From Pictodentalium vernedei (Eukaryota > Mollusca > Scaphopoda > Dentaliida > Dentaliidae), in NCBI GenBank assembly GCA_031216915.1, contig CM062288.1:184662596-184726595 (forward strand): a DNA stretch of 64,000 bases. Reading direction: 5' to 3'. Of the stretch, positions 22,874 to 34,240 are shown in pieces. Made by a program: the position numbers and the translations under genes. The first letter of the stretch is position 1. The number at the start of each line of letters is the position of its first letter. The notes beneath the pieces were generated by a model that had not been told where the DNA came from, ran no database searches, and was given only the letters and a program-made list of their open reading frames with translations.

Positions 22874-23473
22874 CCGTGGGGACTGACCTCCCTTTGGGGG
22901 TGGGCTAGGTCTGTTAGATGGCTTGTCTGTAACATGGCTATATACTTCCCTCCCCCACCCCTGGGCTCAAGCTCGGGGTGGAGGAGGGGCAGTATATAGG
23001 TATCCCAGAAACCTTACAATAGAAAGTGAGTTCCCAAACATGGGGGAGGGTGGGGGGCTAGGTTTCTACTACTCTGTAAGGCGGTTACCTTCAGACCCTC
23101 CCCCAGATTGGAACTTATGCCCCGGGCTTGAGGATGGGCAGTATATAGCTATAATACAGAGGCTAAGATGTAGTTAAGAGATCATACAATAAAAGAGGAG
23201 AGTTCCCCAGCAGGGGGACTAGGTCTTTCTGATGAGGGTGTAGCCCCTGCTAATCTTCCCTTGGAGCCACCCCTGCACAAAATGATTATCATATTATCAA
23301 AATTCATTGCGTGTACATTTTTTAATGTCGACTTGCTAATTATTCTTTTGTAATTGGGTGTACTTTTACTGAAATATTGAGAAAATGCATTTGAGAAACA
23401 ATTAAAAAAAAAAAACCTAGTCCACACACCACGACAGCACTCAGCCATCCCTGTATCGGTATATTCAATATAC

Positions 23474-23656
23474 TCACTGCTCAGTACTGCGTGGCCAGCC
23501 TTTTCCATTCTTTATAGTTTCCCAGGAATTTAGGCACCTTTGTGCATCGTGATATCCATAATTCCGTGGCTTGTATAGGTGCAGCTGCTCATGTTTGTGC
23601 ACCTTTTCTATCAAATTCTCCATAAAGGTAGTCACGATTGGTTGACCTCTTGGCAT
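23474..23656 (-). pseudogene. MADF-like DNA-binding exon
   Basis: From the Met at 23656 the frame reads FMENLIEKVHKHEQLHLYKPRNYGY, then CLNSWETIKNG. The spacing of the Leu-Ile, Leu-Tyr, Tyr and Trp residues fits the N-terminal helices of MADF domains (LI..V...P.LYD......Y......W..I). Just before the stop the genomic sequence contains GTGAGTAT, a good splice donor, so the domain could continue in a lost or unseen exon. No downstream exon identified. It could be chance; confidence is modest. Confidence 0.4.
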
Positions 23657-24167
23657 TTTTATGACTGAAATTTCGAAAATGGAAGCAAACACACGTCGGG
23701 AATAACCCTTGAAATGACATCATATTGGAAATCCCAGACGACTTCTCCACAGGAGAAATGGTTCATTTAAACCATTTTAAGCCGGGGTCTAAAAGAGCGA
23801 TAAACGCAATGCATTTTCTGAACATATCAGACATGTGAACGACCCAGTGATTTTTACTATGTCTTAAAACTTGTCCGTTCCTTTATTTGTCGCAAAAGAA
23901 ACGGATAACGCAAGCAGATACCGGACCAATGTGACAGCTTTAAGATGTAACATAGGTACAAAACCATGAAATGACAATAATTCAAGTCTTGGCCACAAAT
24001 AGTAATTATGGATGCCATACTCTTCTGAAGCATGCTAGCACATGCCAAGATTAGGCAACAATTGCAACTAATTTGTATCTGAATTGCTGCAACACAGCCT
24101 CATTATTGTTCCTAGGATTCATCTCTATTCATCAGGATATTGCCCATAGGTGCAAGAACTTGGCTAT

Positions 24168-25087
24168 TGTTACGGTATGGAAATATTATTGATTTTGGTA
24201 ACAGAAAGAAATCTGAGAATTAGCAACAATAACTATGAATTTAACTATTCTGAAATTTAATTAAAAAAAATAAAAAAATGATACAAAGATCTTTTACACT
24301 AATTTGTTTACAGAAAATAAAAACAGTGGTACTTATCAATTATTGAATTAGTCCGAAATACAGTTTGACAGAATCCAGTAATCCAGTGGTGAAGTATCCC
24401 ATGAAGAAATTTTCCAGCTGGTGGTGTTAAATCCAAGAATGTGTCTTCAGAAACAGTATCCCATAGATTAGTAATAAAATTTTCACATAGAAATTTCAGC
24501 AGTCTCTAATAAAATATAACAAAATGCTCCGCAAAATTCAAATGGAGTAAAAATCCAAGAAGTATTGGCGCCACAGGTAATTTCCAAATAATCCAGTAGA
24601 ATCCTGGCTTTTCACAAAATAATATTCTGTTTCACAGAAAGTATAAATTCTCTTTTCCAAGACGAATAGATTCTCTTCAAAAATTCTCTTTTGGAATCAA
24701 TCTTCCAAATTCACAAAGAAGCGCTGCTTCTATAATAAATGCACTGTTCTGAAACAATAATAATCTCCAATGGAAACAACTGAAGTGAGTCTTTCTGAAA
24801 TGGCTTTCTAAAAATGAGTTTTTGAATTCTGTTGACAAACCTTTATATAGTAACCAGATAGAATGTCCTAGAAGATGAAATGTCTACAAAGTTCTATCAG
24901 TTTCTAGGTGATTCCGTCATAATTCAAGTAAACAAGGTCTTCGATCTACTTAAACAATCAACAGCAAAATGTACAATAGATTAGTGAAACAAAGATGTAA
25001 ACAAAGGTCACTCAGTGCAAATGAGTCAGACCAGTCAGAAAATGCAGAAAAATTTCAATCTCAATATAATATGGCGGCTATATAACA
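24168..25087 (-). mobile_element. Solo LTR, copy A (920 bp)
   Basis: Runs from TGTTACGG to TATAACA on the plus strand and is homologous along its length to copies B and C. CTAT flanks it on both sides. In the transcribed direction (minus) the promoter TATATAAAGG is near 24845. No internal retrotransposon genes adjoin it, so it is a solo LTR left by recombination. Confidence 0.88.
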
Positions 25088-25265
25088 CTATGATACAACA
25101 GTTCATATATCAGCATCGTTGCGATTCGTATATGTTTAGATTACCAAATAGGCTACCTGAATCAAGTACGGGGGAACAAACAAAAAGTTACCAAAGCTCA
25201 GACCAGGTGAACAATAAATGGGTTACACAAGATTTTTAAAACAGCAGGCCTGTAATGCATGAAAA

Positions 25266-25455
25266 GGACAAGCACAGTTTTAGCCAATGGACCTCCGGGT
25301 TCATCCCGAAGGTACCTTGGCTGAAATTTTGCTTTTCGTTCTAATGCTTTTTCCCAGACAAGGCATTTTTGTCTTGAGTGGATCCCCCCCCCCCCCCTCA
25401 CCCCGAGTGATTTAGTAACAATCCATAAATCCACTCTCCATGTACTGTATGATGC
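25266..25455. repeat. Fragment with the GCCAATGGACCTC hairpin module
   Basis: The hairpin 25266-25335 has TTTTAGCCAATGGACCTCC on one arm, and the stretch to 25455 (CCACTCTCCATGTACTGTA) resembles 27640-27680 inside the 27.4-28.2 kb element. Holds a 14-base C run at 25384-25397. Confidence 0.6.
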
Positions 25456-26029
25456 CATTTCCCCTCAAGGATATAATTACTGATTAATAATAACCCCATT
25501 CCACATTTTATTCTGATAACCTGAAATAACTCTAAACTGAAAATTAACTAACCATGGTCTAACAAGTTTTTACTTTTAAAAAATCTTGAATTTATTTTAC
25601 AAGATTTTTGTTTTACTGACACCATTTAAAAAGAAAGCCAAAAAAGTATCAATGCCTTGATCTGTTTTCTCATTGAAGATTCGCAGTGATCAGATACAGG
25701 TACACAGTGACAACACAAGCTACATTATGAGATTACACAGTTCTCGCATTTATTTTTCAACAATTGATATTCTTCAGTGTTGTGGGGAGGAAAACACTGA
25801 GAATCTTGAGGGAATTGTGCAGGCCTGTTATGATTAATTGAGAAATCGACTAATCATCAAAAACACCCATAATGATAAATCAACTGCAATTTCAAAGTCG
25901 GTGATTATGGGTTTTCTTCACTCCTTTACTGATGAACTATTAGTTATTACTCTTCTCCCCTTCGTACCCGTAAGATGTGCCCTAGGCTGTAGACTATCAA
26001 AATATATTTTAATTGATATGGGAAAGAAG
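25456..26029. other. No gene seen
   Basis: AT-rich; nothing recognised. Confidence 0.4.
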
Positions 26030-26031
26030 TA

Positions 26032-26345
26032 CAGTTAAAACTAGAAGTCTTGTCATGAAATACGCACAAATAGCACGGCGATCTGCACGTTAATCTACGC
26101 GTTATGACCACAGTAAGGCTATCAAATTCTGTACATATGGACTGTGCACAAGCAATGTTTCAGCCAATGGACCTCTAGGTAACCTGGAAGTCCATTGGCA
26201 GAAACATTGCCTGTGTTTGCTATGAGTAACCAGGAGAACGTACCATGCTTTGGATGCCATTCGATATGGCAATTGCGTGCAATTCCTATGTGCAATTAAG
26301 CCTAGATAAGCTCACAATTCGTGCCAGGACTTCTAGTTTTAACTG
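26032..26345. mobile_element. Tc1/mariner-type MITE, copy 1 (314 bp)
   Basis: The TIR starts CAGTTAAAACTAGAAGTC and continues imperfectly to about 35 bp; TA flanks both ends. The middle carries a hairpin with TTTCAGCCAATGGACCTC. A related copy in the opposite orientation is at 27690-28002. Confidence 0.9.
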
Positions 26346-26460
26346 TATAAATGTACAACACATGACACCAGGTCTGGTATTCTGGAAAGTATGGGAGTAT
26401 AAATAATTGCCCTTCTCAGTTTGCCAAGGAGTGCAATTGCCTTAACTCAATGCACCTATT

Positions 26461-26751
26461 ATTAGACTCTTGACCACCTCAGGTCCAAACCTGGGCCTAG
26501 GCTTAGATTTTGGCCTGAGATGGTCAAGAGTCTGAATTTTCCTCGGAGAGCAGTGTGCGTGCAGCATACCCTGCATGCCTAAAGAATGTCTGGCCCGAGG
26601 AACTAATGACCCAAAATATTCTTTTCTATATTGTTGTTTCTGAAAGTCGCAGAGTACGATTAAAGTCGACTAAAGTCGATTCTGCTTTTTCAGAAGTCGA
26701 TAATGAAATTTCATAATCGTACCAGCCGTACATGTAGGATTGTGAACCAGT
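26461..26751 (+). repeat. Interspersed repeat with GACTCTTGACCACCTC hairpin, copy 1
   Basis: The hairpin (26463-26533) is followed by about 215 bp including CTGCATGCCTAAAGAATGTC and CTGGCCCGAGGAACTAATGA. The whole unit recurs at 32930-33216 at roughly 85-90% by eye. Confidence 0.85.
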
Positions 26752-27093
26752 CATGATCTGGTTTAAATTCTCTGTCTGCTTTTTTAAGTTATAGTACTAC
26801 ATTATTATGCTCTCTTGGGGCACATGTGGGATGGTGGGAATCTAACATGAGGGACAAGATATTCAAGCTTGACACCAAGCTTGCTGAATGTCTGTCTCAA
26901 ATCTCTTGCTATGACTGTGAAATTTCCACACCCAAAACTTCAAAACCCATTACTGATAATTTTTCTCCCAAATTCCAAAGTGATATCATTTGGGCCCAAA
27001 CACTGGACATTTGGCACCTGATGTACCAGAATGTTTAACAAAATCTAATCACATAGTGGTATTCCAAAAGAATGACAGAAAGTTTGCTTCAGG
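26752..27093. other. No gene seen
   Basis: Unrecognised sequence; the short open frame here matches nothing known to me. Confidence 0.4.
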
Positions 27094-27392
27094 TACAGTG
27101 TAGCCCATTTAGTTGGATATCTCTTAATTGAATAAGCTTGTCTGTTGAATATTACATGCAATCACAAAACCATTTACCACATCTTCAGTACAAATTTGAC
27201 CTGTTAGTGTTACTTCCATATATGTATACTAGTATGTTATAGAGTAAACTCCTTTCAATTGAATAATAGAATCGTCCAATATGTCGTGAAATTACCATGA
27301 CACTTGATCAAAATTCTCCTTGTGTATTCCTGTAGACCTATTAGGCCTTAGTTCATCCAGTACTGTCATTTACACTAGGCCAAAAATAAAAC

Positions 27393-28211
27393 TGTTTAGG
27401 GTAACCTGAGAAAAAAATAGGGTAAGTACTATTTGGTAGGGATTTTTAAAAATATTTTATTCATTTTTTATTTTATTTTATTGAATAGGACATAAGAATG
27501 ACAAGCAAAGTTTCAGCCAATGGACCTCCATGGTTAACCCAGAGATCCAGTCACTGAAACTTTGCTTGTCATTCGTATGCATTATCAGATCATGAGATGA
27601 GTCGACAGTTATAGTATGGCTGGAAATTTCGCCCGGTGGGTGTTTATTAATAATCCACTCTCCATCTACTGTATATTTGATAAGATGTACAGTTAAAACT
27701 AGATGTCCTGTCACGAACTGTGCGCTTATCTAGGCTTAATTGCATGTAGGAATTGCGCGTAATTGCCATATCGAATCGCACCCAAAGCATGTCAGATTCT
27801 CCTGGTTACTCATAGCAAACACAGGCAATGTTTCTGCCAATGGACCTCCGGGTTACCCGGAGTCCATTGACTGAAACATTGCTTGTGCACAGGCCATATA
27901 TTCAGAATTTGATAGCCTTACCATGGTCATAATGCGTAGATTAACATGCAGATCGACGTGCTATTTGTGTGCATTTCATGACAGGACTTCTAGTTTTAAC
28001 TGTACATGTATTTCTTGGTGAAAGTTGATGGCTGAATAAGGTACAGAGCTGAATATGACTCGGCTTGTGTTTTATTTCTGAAGATAAAGTTTTTTAAATT
28101 TTGCATTTTGAGTTTTCTTTTATTGATTTTAAACAAATTTTCTAATTTTATCTCGATAAATTTTTTTAGGGTGGGCAGGATTTTTTAGGGTTGATATGGT
28201 TTCCCTAAACA
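27393..28211. mobile_element. Element with TGTTTAGGGWAACC ends, nested
   Basis: TIRs TGTTTAGGGTAACC and GGTTTCCCTAAACA. It contains a 77-bp hairpin (27497-27573) and is itself interrupted by the mariner-type MITE at 27690-28002. Confidence 0.65.
27690..28002. mobile_element. Tc1/mariner-type MITE, copy 2 (313 bp)
   Basis: CAGTTAAAACTAGATGTCCTG at the left and its complement at the right, TA on both sides (27688-27689, 28003-28004). Opposite orientation to copy 1. Confidence 0.9.
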
Positions 28212-28392
28212 CAGATATTTTTTTATACCCTGTTATATCTTATTTGATAGCGCTCCATGGGCTCTGTCTAAAATGATAGAATAAATGCTCAATTTATCTC
28301 TAAAATACAGGAAGCTGACCAAATCCCTGTAAATTGAATACTCCTGTTAATTGAATAATTCTCACTGGCAAAGTGGCTATTCAATTAAAAGA

Positions 28393-28932
28393 CAAAGGAC
28401 AATGGGCCAGACTGGACCGCCGTCATTGGACTGCTTTGGATTGGTCCACATATATGACGGTCCGGTACTGGACCGGTTCGCAGACTTTTAATACAGACAT
28501 GTAGATATATGTCTAGCTTCAGCACTGGGGTTATCTGGTACGGAAATCTGAAACTCCAATCATCAGTCAATAGACTCAATACACAGTGTCGCAAAGTCTG
28601 GTCATCTGGTGTGAGATCTCATAACAGCTCGTCAGATACATTCTTTGATGTCGGTGACATCAAACGACAGTGACTGTGACTACCGAATATCGCCTCTGTC
28701 TTTTGATTCCACCGACTTCAGAGAAAGCTCTGATTGGAACGTGCTAGGTTTAGTAACAAACTAACAATCTTCAATTACGACGATGTCACATGGCAAACGT
28801 TCACTGACTTGAGTGTTGGGGCATTGGCAGATGCCAGATGGTTCCAAATAAATCATTTGTAATTTGGTAACTCTACCTACTGGTTGTTTGTTTAAAATAT
28901 AGCATAACCAATTGTTAAAATTTAAAATAATA
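28393..28932. other. No gene seen; possible 5' region of the hAT element
   Basis: Contains GGTCCGGTACTGGACCGG words that recur near 32860, beyond the other side of the hAT relic. I cannot show that they are its TIRs. Confidence 0.35.
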
Positions 28933-30981
28933 ATGGAGCCTTCTGGAGAGTCGAATGATACCCAATCCAGTGAAATTAGTGAATCGCCCAGTAATTCTGA
29001 TACAGCGACAAGTACAGGAACGATACCAAAGCACAGGACATGACGGGACTCGCACATGGCAAAATATTCTTTCCCAGTATATGGGTATCTGTATTCAGAA
29101 AAGAATCATCAATGATGCAGCTGGTGTTTTCCGATGTGTAATATGTGAGGAAAAAATAAAAAAAGATGGTGGTGACCAGTCCAACTTTAATAAAAAAGCA
29201 TTTTAAGAGGTACTATAAAGACATTTTTGATACAGTGATTGAACCACCAGCCAGAAGACATATGTCCATGTTGAACTATGTAAAAAAGACATCCTCAACT
29301 GCATCATCATCCAAATCTATCCCGCTTCCACAAGGAGTTGTAGTCAGTGAATCTGAGTTCAGGTCAGAAGAATACTACAAGAAAGATAGTCTCCAATACA
29401 TGCAATATAAACGGAATCTCGCTGAGATGATATGTTCAGATATTCAGCCTATATCTGTAATGAATGACCCTGGATTTCTACAGTACTCTTACACATTAAA
29501 TCCAAGATTCATAGTTCCTTCGAGAGACACAGTGGACAATGAGATCACAAAATTAACCGTCGATAGGAAAGCTACAGTGCAGAAACTATTTGAAAAAAAC
29601 ATCACATACTTCTGTGCCACTTTTGATATCCATGTATGGACACTTAAGGCTATGCATTCATATTTCAGTTTGACTGTACATTTCATTTCAAATTCATGGA
29701 AATTAGAGAGTGTTAGACTTGGAGCTGTATCTTTTACCGGAAAACACTCAGGGGAAAGTATCGCTGACAAAGTTCTCGAAATGTTGGACACATGGGAGCT
29801 GCCGACAGACAAGTTAGTAGCGGCAACATGCGACAGTGTCAGTTCGAACATCAAATGTTGCAGACAACATGCGACAGTGTCAGTTTGAACATCAAATGTT
29901 GCAGAGACTTCTTACATGTTGAATGATTTCCATCTTTAGCCATGTTTTGAAATTAGCTGTACATGATGGACTTAATGTGCGAGGAGTAACTGAAGCCATA
30001 GACCAGTGTAAGAAACTGGTAATCCATTTCCTCAAGAGCAAGGTCCTGCTTGATAAAATGGAGACTGTACAATGAGAAAAGAAACTTCAGACATTGAGAC
30101 TCATTCAAAATGTATGTACCCGATGGAACTCAATGTATTTAATGTTGTCAAGACTTTTGGAACTCAGATACATTATAACCACCATTGCAGATGATACCCT
30201 ACCACACAGGAATACTCCAAAACCCACTTATTTCCCCATTGAAGTTGAGTGGAATCTCATCTCTGGGCTAATTTCACTGCAACCATTTTATGATGTGACA
30301 GTTTGGATGAATTCCTCTTCGTATGTGACAATATCGACGGTTGGACCAGCTGTAGCAATGTTAGAGTAACACTGGGAAACACAGTAAATGACCCGCTCGG
30401 AATTAAGAAATTCAAGGAGCAAGCAAAACTGAAGTTGAACAAATACTTCGATATGAAAGATGACGAAAATCAAGTGGACATGAGGTCATATGTGGACCCT
30501 CGTTTCTGTGTATCGACTTTTGAGGCAAAGGTGACATCAGAACTTAAGGGGCTAATCGGGTGTATAAAAGCACACACATCAGATACTTGTGGAAGTGATT
30601 CTGTGGTGCCAGGTGTTGGGGATCCGACAGCACTGACACCATGTGAAGAGAAAGGACTTGGTCGTCTTCTTGGCACCATGCTTGGAGCACACGTGTCATG
30701 TAATTCGAGCAATTCAGACATCGCAATGACTGAAATAAGTAGAAAAGTTTATGTGCGTAGTTGCTACTAGTGTGCCAAGTGAGTGCTTGTTCAGTGTTAC
30801 AGGAGACATTATTACTTCAATTCGAAATTGTCTGTTACCCAATACAGTAGTTAATTTATCATTTTTGCATGACAATGTTGGAAAGCGCCACCTTCCCCAA
30901 TACCTACGGATGTGTACATGTAGTTTGTGCAACTGCGGGAATTGCAAGCGTCTCATCCAAGAAGGATTTGAAAACCTATGA
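28933..30981 (+). pseudogene. hAT transposase with BED zinc finger (ZBED-like), decayed
   Basis: The probable start ATG at 28933 opens a Ser/Thr-rich, acidic N-terminus. After a shift near 29035 a BED finger reads FRCVICEEK...FNKHFKRYY (Cys2-His). The catalytic core follows: ICSDIQPISVMNDPGF, YTLNPRFIVPSRDTV, TFDIHVWTL, TVHFISNSWKLESVRLG, HSGESIADKV and AATCDSVSSNI. Past a 41-bp duplication come HVLKLAVHDGLNV and VCTRWNSMYLMLSRLLELR. The C-terminal dimerisation block reads ATSVPSECLFSVTG...LSFLHDN near 30760-30870. There are at least five shifts or stops, so it is non-functional. No 8-bp target duplication found. Confidence 0.9.
29824..29905 (+). repeat. 41-bp tandem duplication inside the hAT relic
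   Basis: Two copies (29824-29864, 29865-29905) differing at one base. Because 41 is not a multiple of three it also breaks the frame. Confidence 0.93.
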
Positions 30982-31227
30982 AACGCCTGACTGACTTTAC
31001 TGTTTATGTGGCTCCCGTGTGACAATCAACATGATGCAACAAGTTAACAATTGCAAGTGTTTTGGAATTATTTTTCTGTTTATAATTGCACATTGGCAAG
31101 TGACCAGTTCACAATAATTATGTATTGCAGATTACACAAATATGAGATGATAGTTATAGTTTTATTTTGGTTGGGGCAAATGGGCAAGTGACGATGTAGT
31201 CTGCAATATACATTATCGATTACAATA

Positions 31228-31632
31228 AGGCCTAAAAAAATAAAAAAATCTGTTTCTCAGGCCCTCCTGCATGTTCTTTTTGGCTGCCGCATGCTCTCTT
31301 TTTATAACCAATTTAAACTTAAAAAAAATAAAAATTAAATGGTTTATGCCTGATATTTTACCCAAGTTAAAAAAAATTGATGAATTTGTCCCTTGAGTGC
31401 AAGAAGGCTTTGCAATGCTTTAGCATTGCAAAGTCTTCTTGCACTCAAGGGATGAAATACACCACCACCCTATTCTGTAGATTATGAGGCCTAAAACTTG
31501 AACCAAGAACATGAACTTTTTATGGCAAAAAAGTAATTACTGAAATAAAAAATAAAATAAAAAAACGCTTGCCCGCATGCAATTTAACAAATAATGGCCT
31601 GAGAAACAGAAGATCTACTTTGTGTGGCCTAA
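31228..31632. mobile_element. MITE with CTTAGGCC ends and central hairpin, copy 1
   Basis: Ends share TCTGTTTCTCAGGCC in inverted orientation inside AAGGCCT/CTTAGGCC termini. The central hairpin 31390-31451 has 29-bp arms (CCCTTGAGTGCAAGAAGGCT). A right-truncated relative lies at 63495-63835. Confidence 0.8.
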
Positions 31633-31837
31633 GCTGTTTTATAAAGTCAGACATTGCCGGTTTAGAGGTTAGATGTTTAGCGGGACACTTTCTAAAACGC
31701 GTTTCATACAGCCATCTTCTCTAACTTGACAGTTTGCATCCAGGACAAAAACAACAATCCTCGATGAAACGAATAAGCGTTTTACAGAAATATCCTCTTT
31801 AACCTTTGATCTCTGAAATGACAGTGTCTGAATTTGC

Positions 31838-31969
31838 GAAACCGCTGATACAATTACCATGTTCTCAACATTTGGGCCCATATCTGACACATTGGGTAAT
31901 TTGGATAATACCCAATGTGTCAGATATAAGCCAAAATGTCGAGAACATGGTAGTTGTATAAGTGGTTTC
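31838..31969. repeat. Long hairpin, arms about 60 bp
   Basis: GAAACCGCTGATACAATTAC at the left pairs with the right end through AGAACATGGTAGTTGTAT; the inner part CATATCTGACACATTGGGTA is nearly perfect. Confidence 0.85.
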
Positions 31970-32248
31970 GTAATTCCATTGGGTAATGGTATGCATATTG
32001 CTAGTGACAATGACTGATGTCAGACAAGATAGTGAATTAGGAATTACCATGTGAAGTTGTCAACTAACCCTCATAGGCTCATATACATTTCAATGTACTG
32101 AAGATAGGTTGCAAATCTCGATACAGCCTAAAGTTGGAAATATCTAACTCCCAAGTCACTACATCCAGTACCGAATACCAGTACTCATACCTACATGTTG
32201 GAAATTGACCAATCTATCTGGAATATGTCAGATGCCAGTGTTAAGAAC

Positions 32249-32412
32249 AAAATGTTTTTGTGCTGAAAAGACTTGGAGCATTTGCACTACCTATCTTTAA
32301 GTTCTTAACCCAATCCTTTACTACATGTATATGATATATAGTGTATGATTGGGTTAAGAACTTAAAGATAAGTAGTGCAAATGCTCCAAGTCTTTCAGCA
32401 CTCATAACATTT
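32249..32412. repeat. Long hairpin, arms about 66 bp
   Basis: The arms share AGACTTGGAGCATTTGCACT and TTAAGTTCTTAACCCAATC; the loop is about 30 bp of AT-rich sequence. Confidence 0.87.
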
Positions 32413-32496
32413 AGTCTGTTGTTCACGTTTCCGGTATCCTCCACATGCTCTGACATATGGCATGTGCAGGATAGCGGGAAACGTGAACTACAGACT
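32413..32496. repeat. Hairpin, arms about 36 bp
   Basis: AGTCTGTTGTTCACGTTTCC at the left is mirrored at 32474-32496; it directly abuts the previous hairpin. Confidence 0.85.
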
Positions 32497-32709
32497 CCAC
32501 AGTGAGTCACAGTCGCAAGTTGTAAGCATGTTTATTCGCTCTCTAACTTCTCTATAATGATGGATTTGAGAAAACATTTCAAAATACACAACACATTTCC
32601 AAAATGTGCATACAATGTATTTATATATAACATGCCCAGAGTTACCAAGCTTGCCCGTCAGATGGCAGTAACTCGATGCTTTCTTTAACACAAATGTGTA
32701 TACCAATTC

Positions 32710-32820
32710 AATCATTATAAAATATCTTAAATGAAGCAAATGTGTTAAAATCTTAATTTGGTATTGCCAAAAGTAAGATTTCAACACATTTTACTTCATT
32801 TAAGGTATTTTATAATGATT
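32710..32820. repeat. Hairpin, arms about 46 bp
   Basis: AATCATTATAAAATATCTTA and the complement of 32801-32820 form the base; the loop is about 18 bp. Confidence 0.85.
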
Positions 32821-32929
32821 GGACCAGTCCAGGCAAGAATATCAGACCACCTAGGGTTGGACCGGACCGGATTGGACCACCTGGACCAGACCACCATTAG
32901 AGGTCCATTCCACATCCCCAGTGTCTATC

Positions 32930-33216
32930 ATTAGACTCTTGACCACCTCGCGTCCAAACCTGAGCCTAGGCTCAGGTTTTGGCCTGAGATGGTGAAGAGT
33001 CTGAATTTTCCTCGGAAAACAGTGAGCTTGTAGCATACCCTGCATGCCTAAAGAATGTCTGGCCCGAGGAACTAATGACCAAAAATATTTTTTTCTACAT
33101 AGTTTCTGGAAGTTCCAGAGTACGATTAAAGTTGACTGAAGGTGATTCTACTTCTTCAGAAGTCGATAATGAAATTTCATAATCATGCCAGTCCTACATG
33201 TACACATGTAGGATTA
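32930..33216 (+). repeat. Interspersed repeat with GACTCTTGACCACCTC hairpin, copy 2
   Basis: Second copy of the unit at 26461-26751, same orientation. The hairpin is more perfect here (CCTGAGCCTAGGCTCAGG). Confidence 0.85.
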
Positions 33217-34167
33217 TTCACAATTGTGTACACTTTACAGAAAATCCGGTTCTGGCCATATATTGAGAGAGTTCTGACCAGAATGGGAATAAGAACTAGA
33301 AGTGATATCCAGCCAGGTACAGTGCAGTAGTACCAGTCAGATCCATTATCCGGTGCATCGCTACTTACATATATACGTACAACTCTCTTGGCTCTGCCAT
33401 TTTTATGAATCTTTTTTCTCAGGAACCTGTCATTATTGAGTAAACATTCCTGTCCAGGTCACACCACCTAGAGGAATTATGAGGAACTGACTGGTCTTTT
33501 GCCTGCTTTCAGAGACAATGTTGGCATTCAGGTGGCCAACAATGTTTCAGACAAGCAATAAAACTTTTCAGGTTATGGGGAGAAAACTGACCGATTGTGT
33601 GACACAAGTTCAAGTATTGACTCTAGTCTGTTAGAAAGTACATGGTTATCAGTGGATGCAAATCTAATATACTAATTAACACTTCATCCAGACGAAAATA
33701 TCAAGACTGGAAAAATTATTTGGGGTGTTACACCCTGGCCTTCCCCTCTCCCTTGTCTTTACCATTGAGTGCACATGTCATAAAAAGAAATGTTATATTT
33801 GGTTTACTGCATAAAATAGCTTCTTCAGTTCTCCCAAACTGTTGATATCATGTTTTCCACTGATGAACCAACAAGGACTTTGGCTGAGATATTGTTTCAG
33901 TTACCTTATTTTATCTACTTGTATGAGGTACTTTCACAATTTCCTGTACCCATGTACATTCACATTGTAACTTCATGATGTGATCATTATTGTGGCATCA
34001 TGTTTCCACATGTAAATGTTATTTATCATTCAGTGAAAACTTTATACAGATGTTCACACCATGACCTTTTATCGTTGTGTATTTTTGTCTTTTCCCTACC
34101 TGAATTGTATCAAGGCAATCTTAAACCACACTACTGTGTCATCTGAAAAAAGTTGACTGTTAAATTG
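33217..34167. other. No gene seen
   Basis: AT-rich; nothing recognised. Confidence 0.4.
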
Positions 34168-34238
34168 TCCCTCCAGTGCAACAATGTGCCATCTGCAATG
34201 CAAAAGCATTGTGCATGGCATTTTGTTGCACTTAAGGG
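34168..34238. repeat. Hairpin, relative of the 31.4 kb hairpin
   Basis: Arms TCCAGTGCAACAATGTGCCA and the mirrored right side around AAAA. The SINE at 34241 is inserted at its right edge. Confidence 0.75.
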
Positions 34239-34240
34239 AA

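Larger units (their letters stand above)
22456..23947 (-). mobile_element. Possible PIF/Harbinger-like deleted transposon
   Basis: The ends are inverted repeats: CATCTTAAGCCACTTTCACATTGG at the left matches the complement of 23924-23947 with few changes and continues through CCTGGTATCTGC. A MADF-like exon lies just inside the right end (see 23474-23656). MADF or Myb-like genes accompany PIF/Harbinger transposases, but no transposase is visible, so the class is a guess. Confidence 0.4.
27096..28392 (+). mobile_element. CAGTGGARCCC MITE, split by a nested insertion
   Basis: The left part (27096 to about 27372) and right part (about 28229-28392) align with the intact copies at 40469-40877 and 52891-53309. 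The left TIR reads CAGTGTAGCCCATTTAG. The right TIR is eroded. The gap in between is the 27393-28211 element. Confidence 0.82.

Noticed and set aside
28385-32900. GGACCGG-rich words as TIRs of the hAT element
   Set aside because: Similar words lie on both sides but they do not pair as terminal repeats, and no 8-bp duplication was found.
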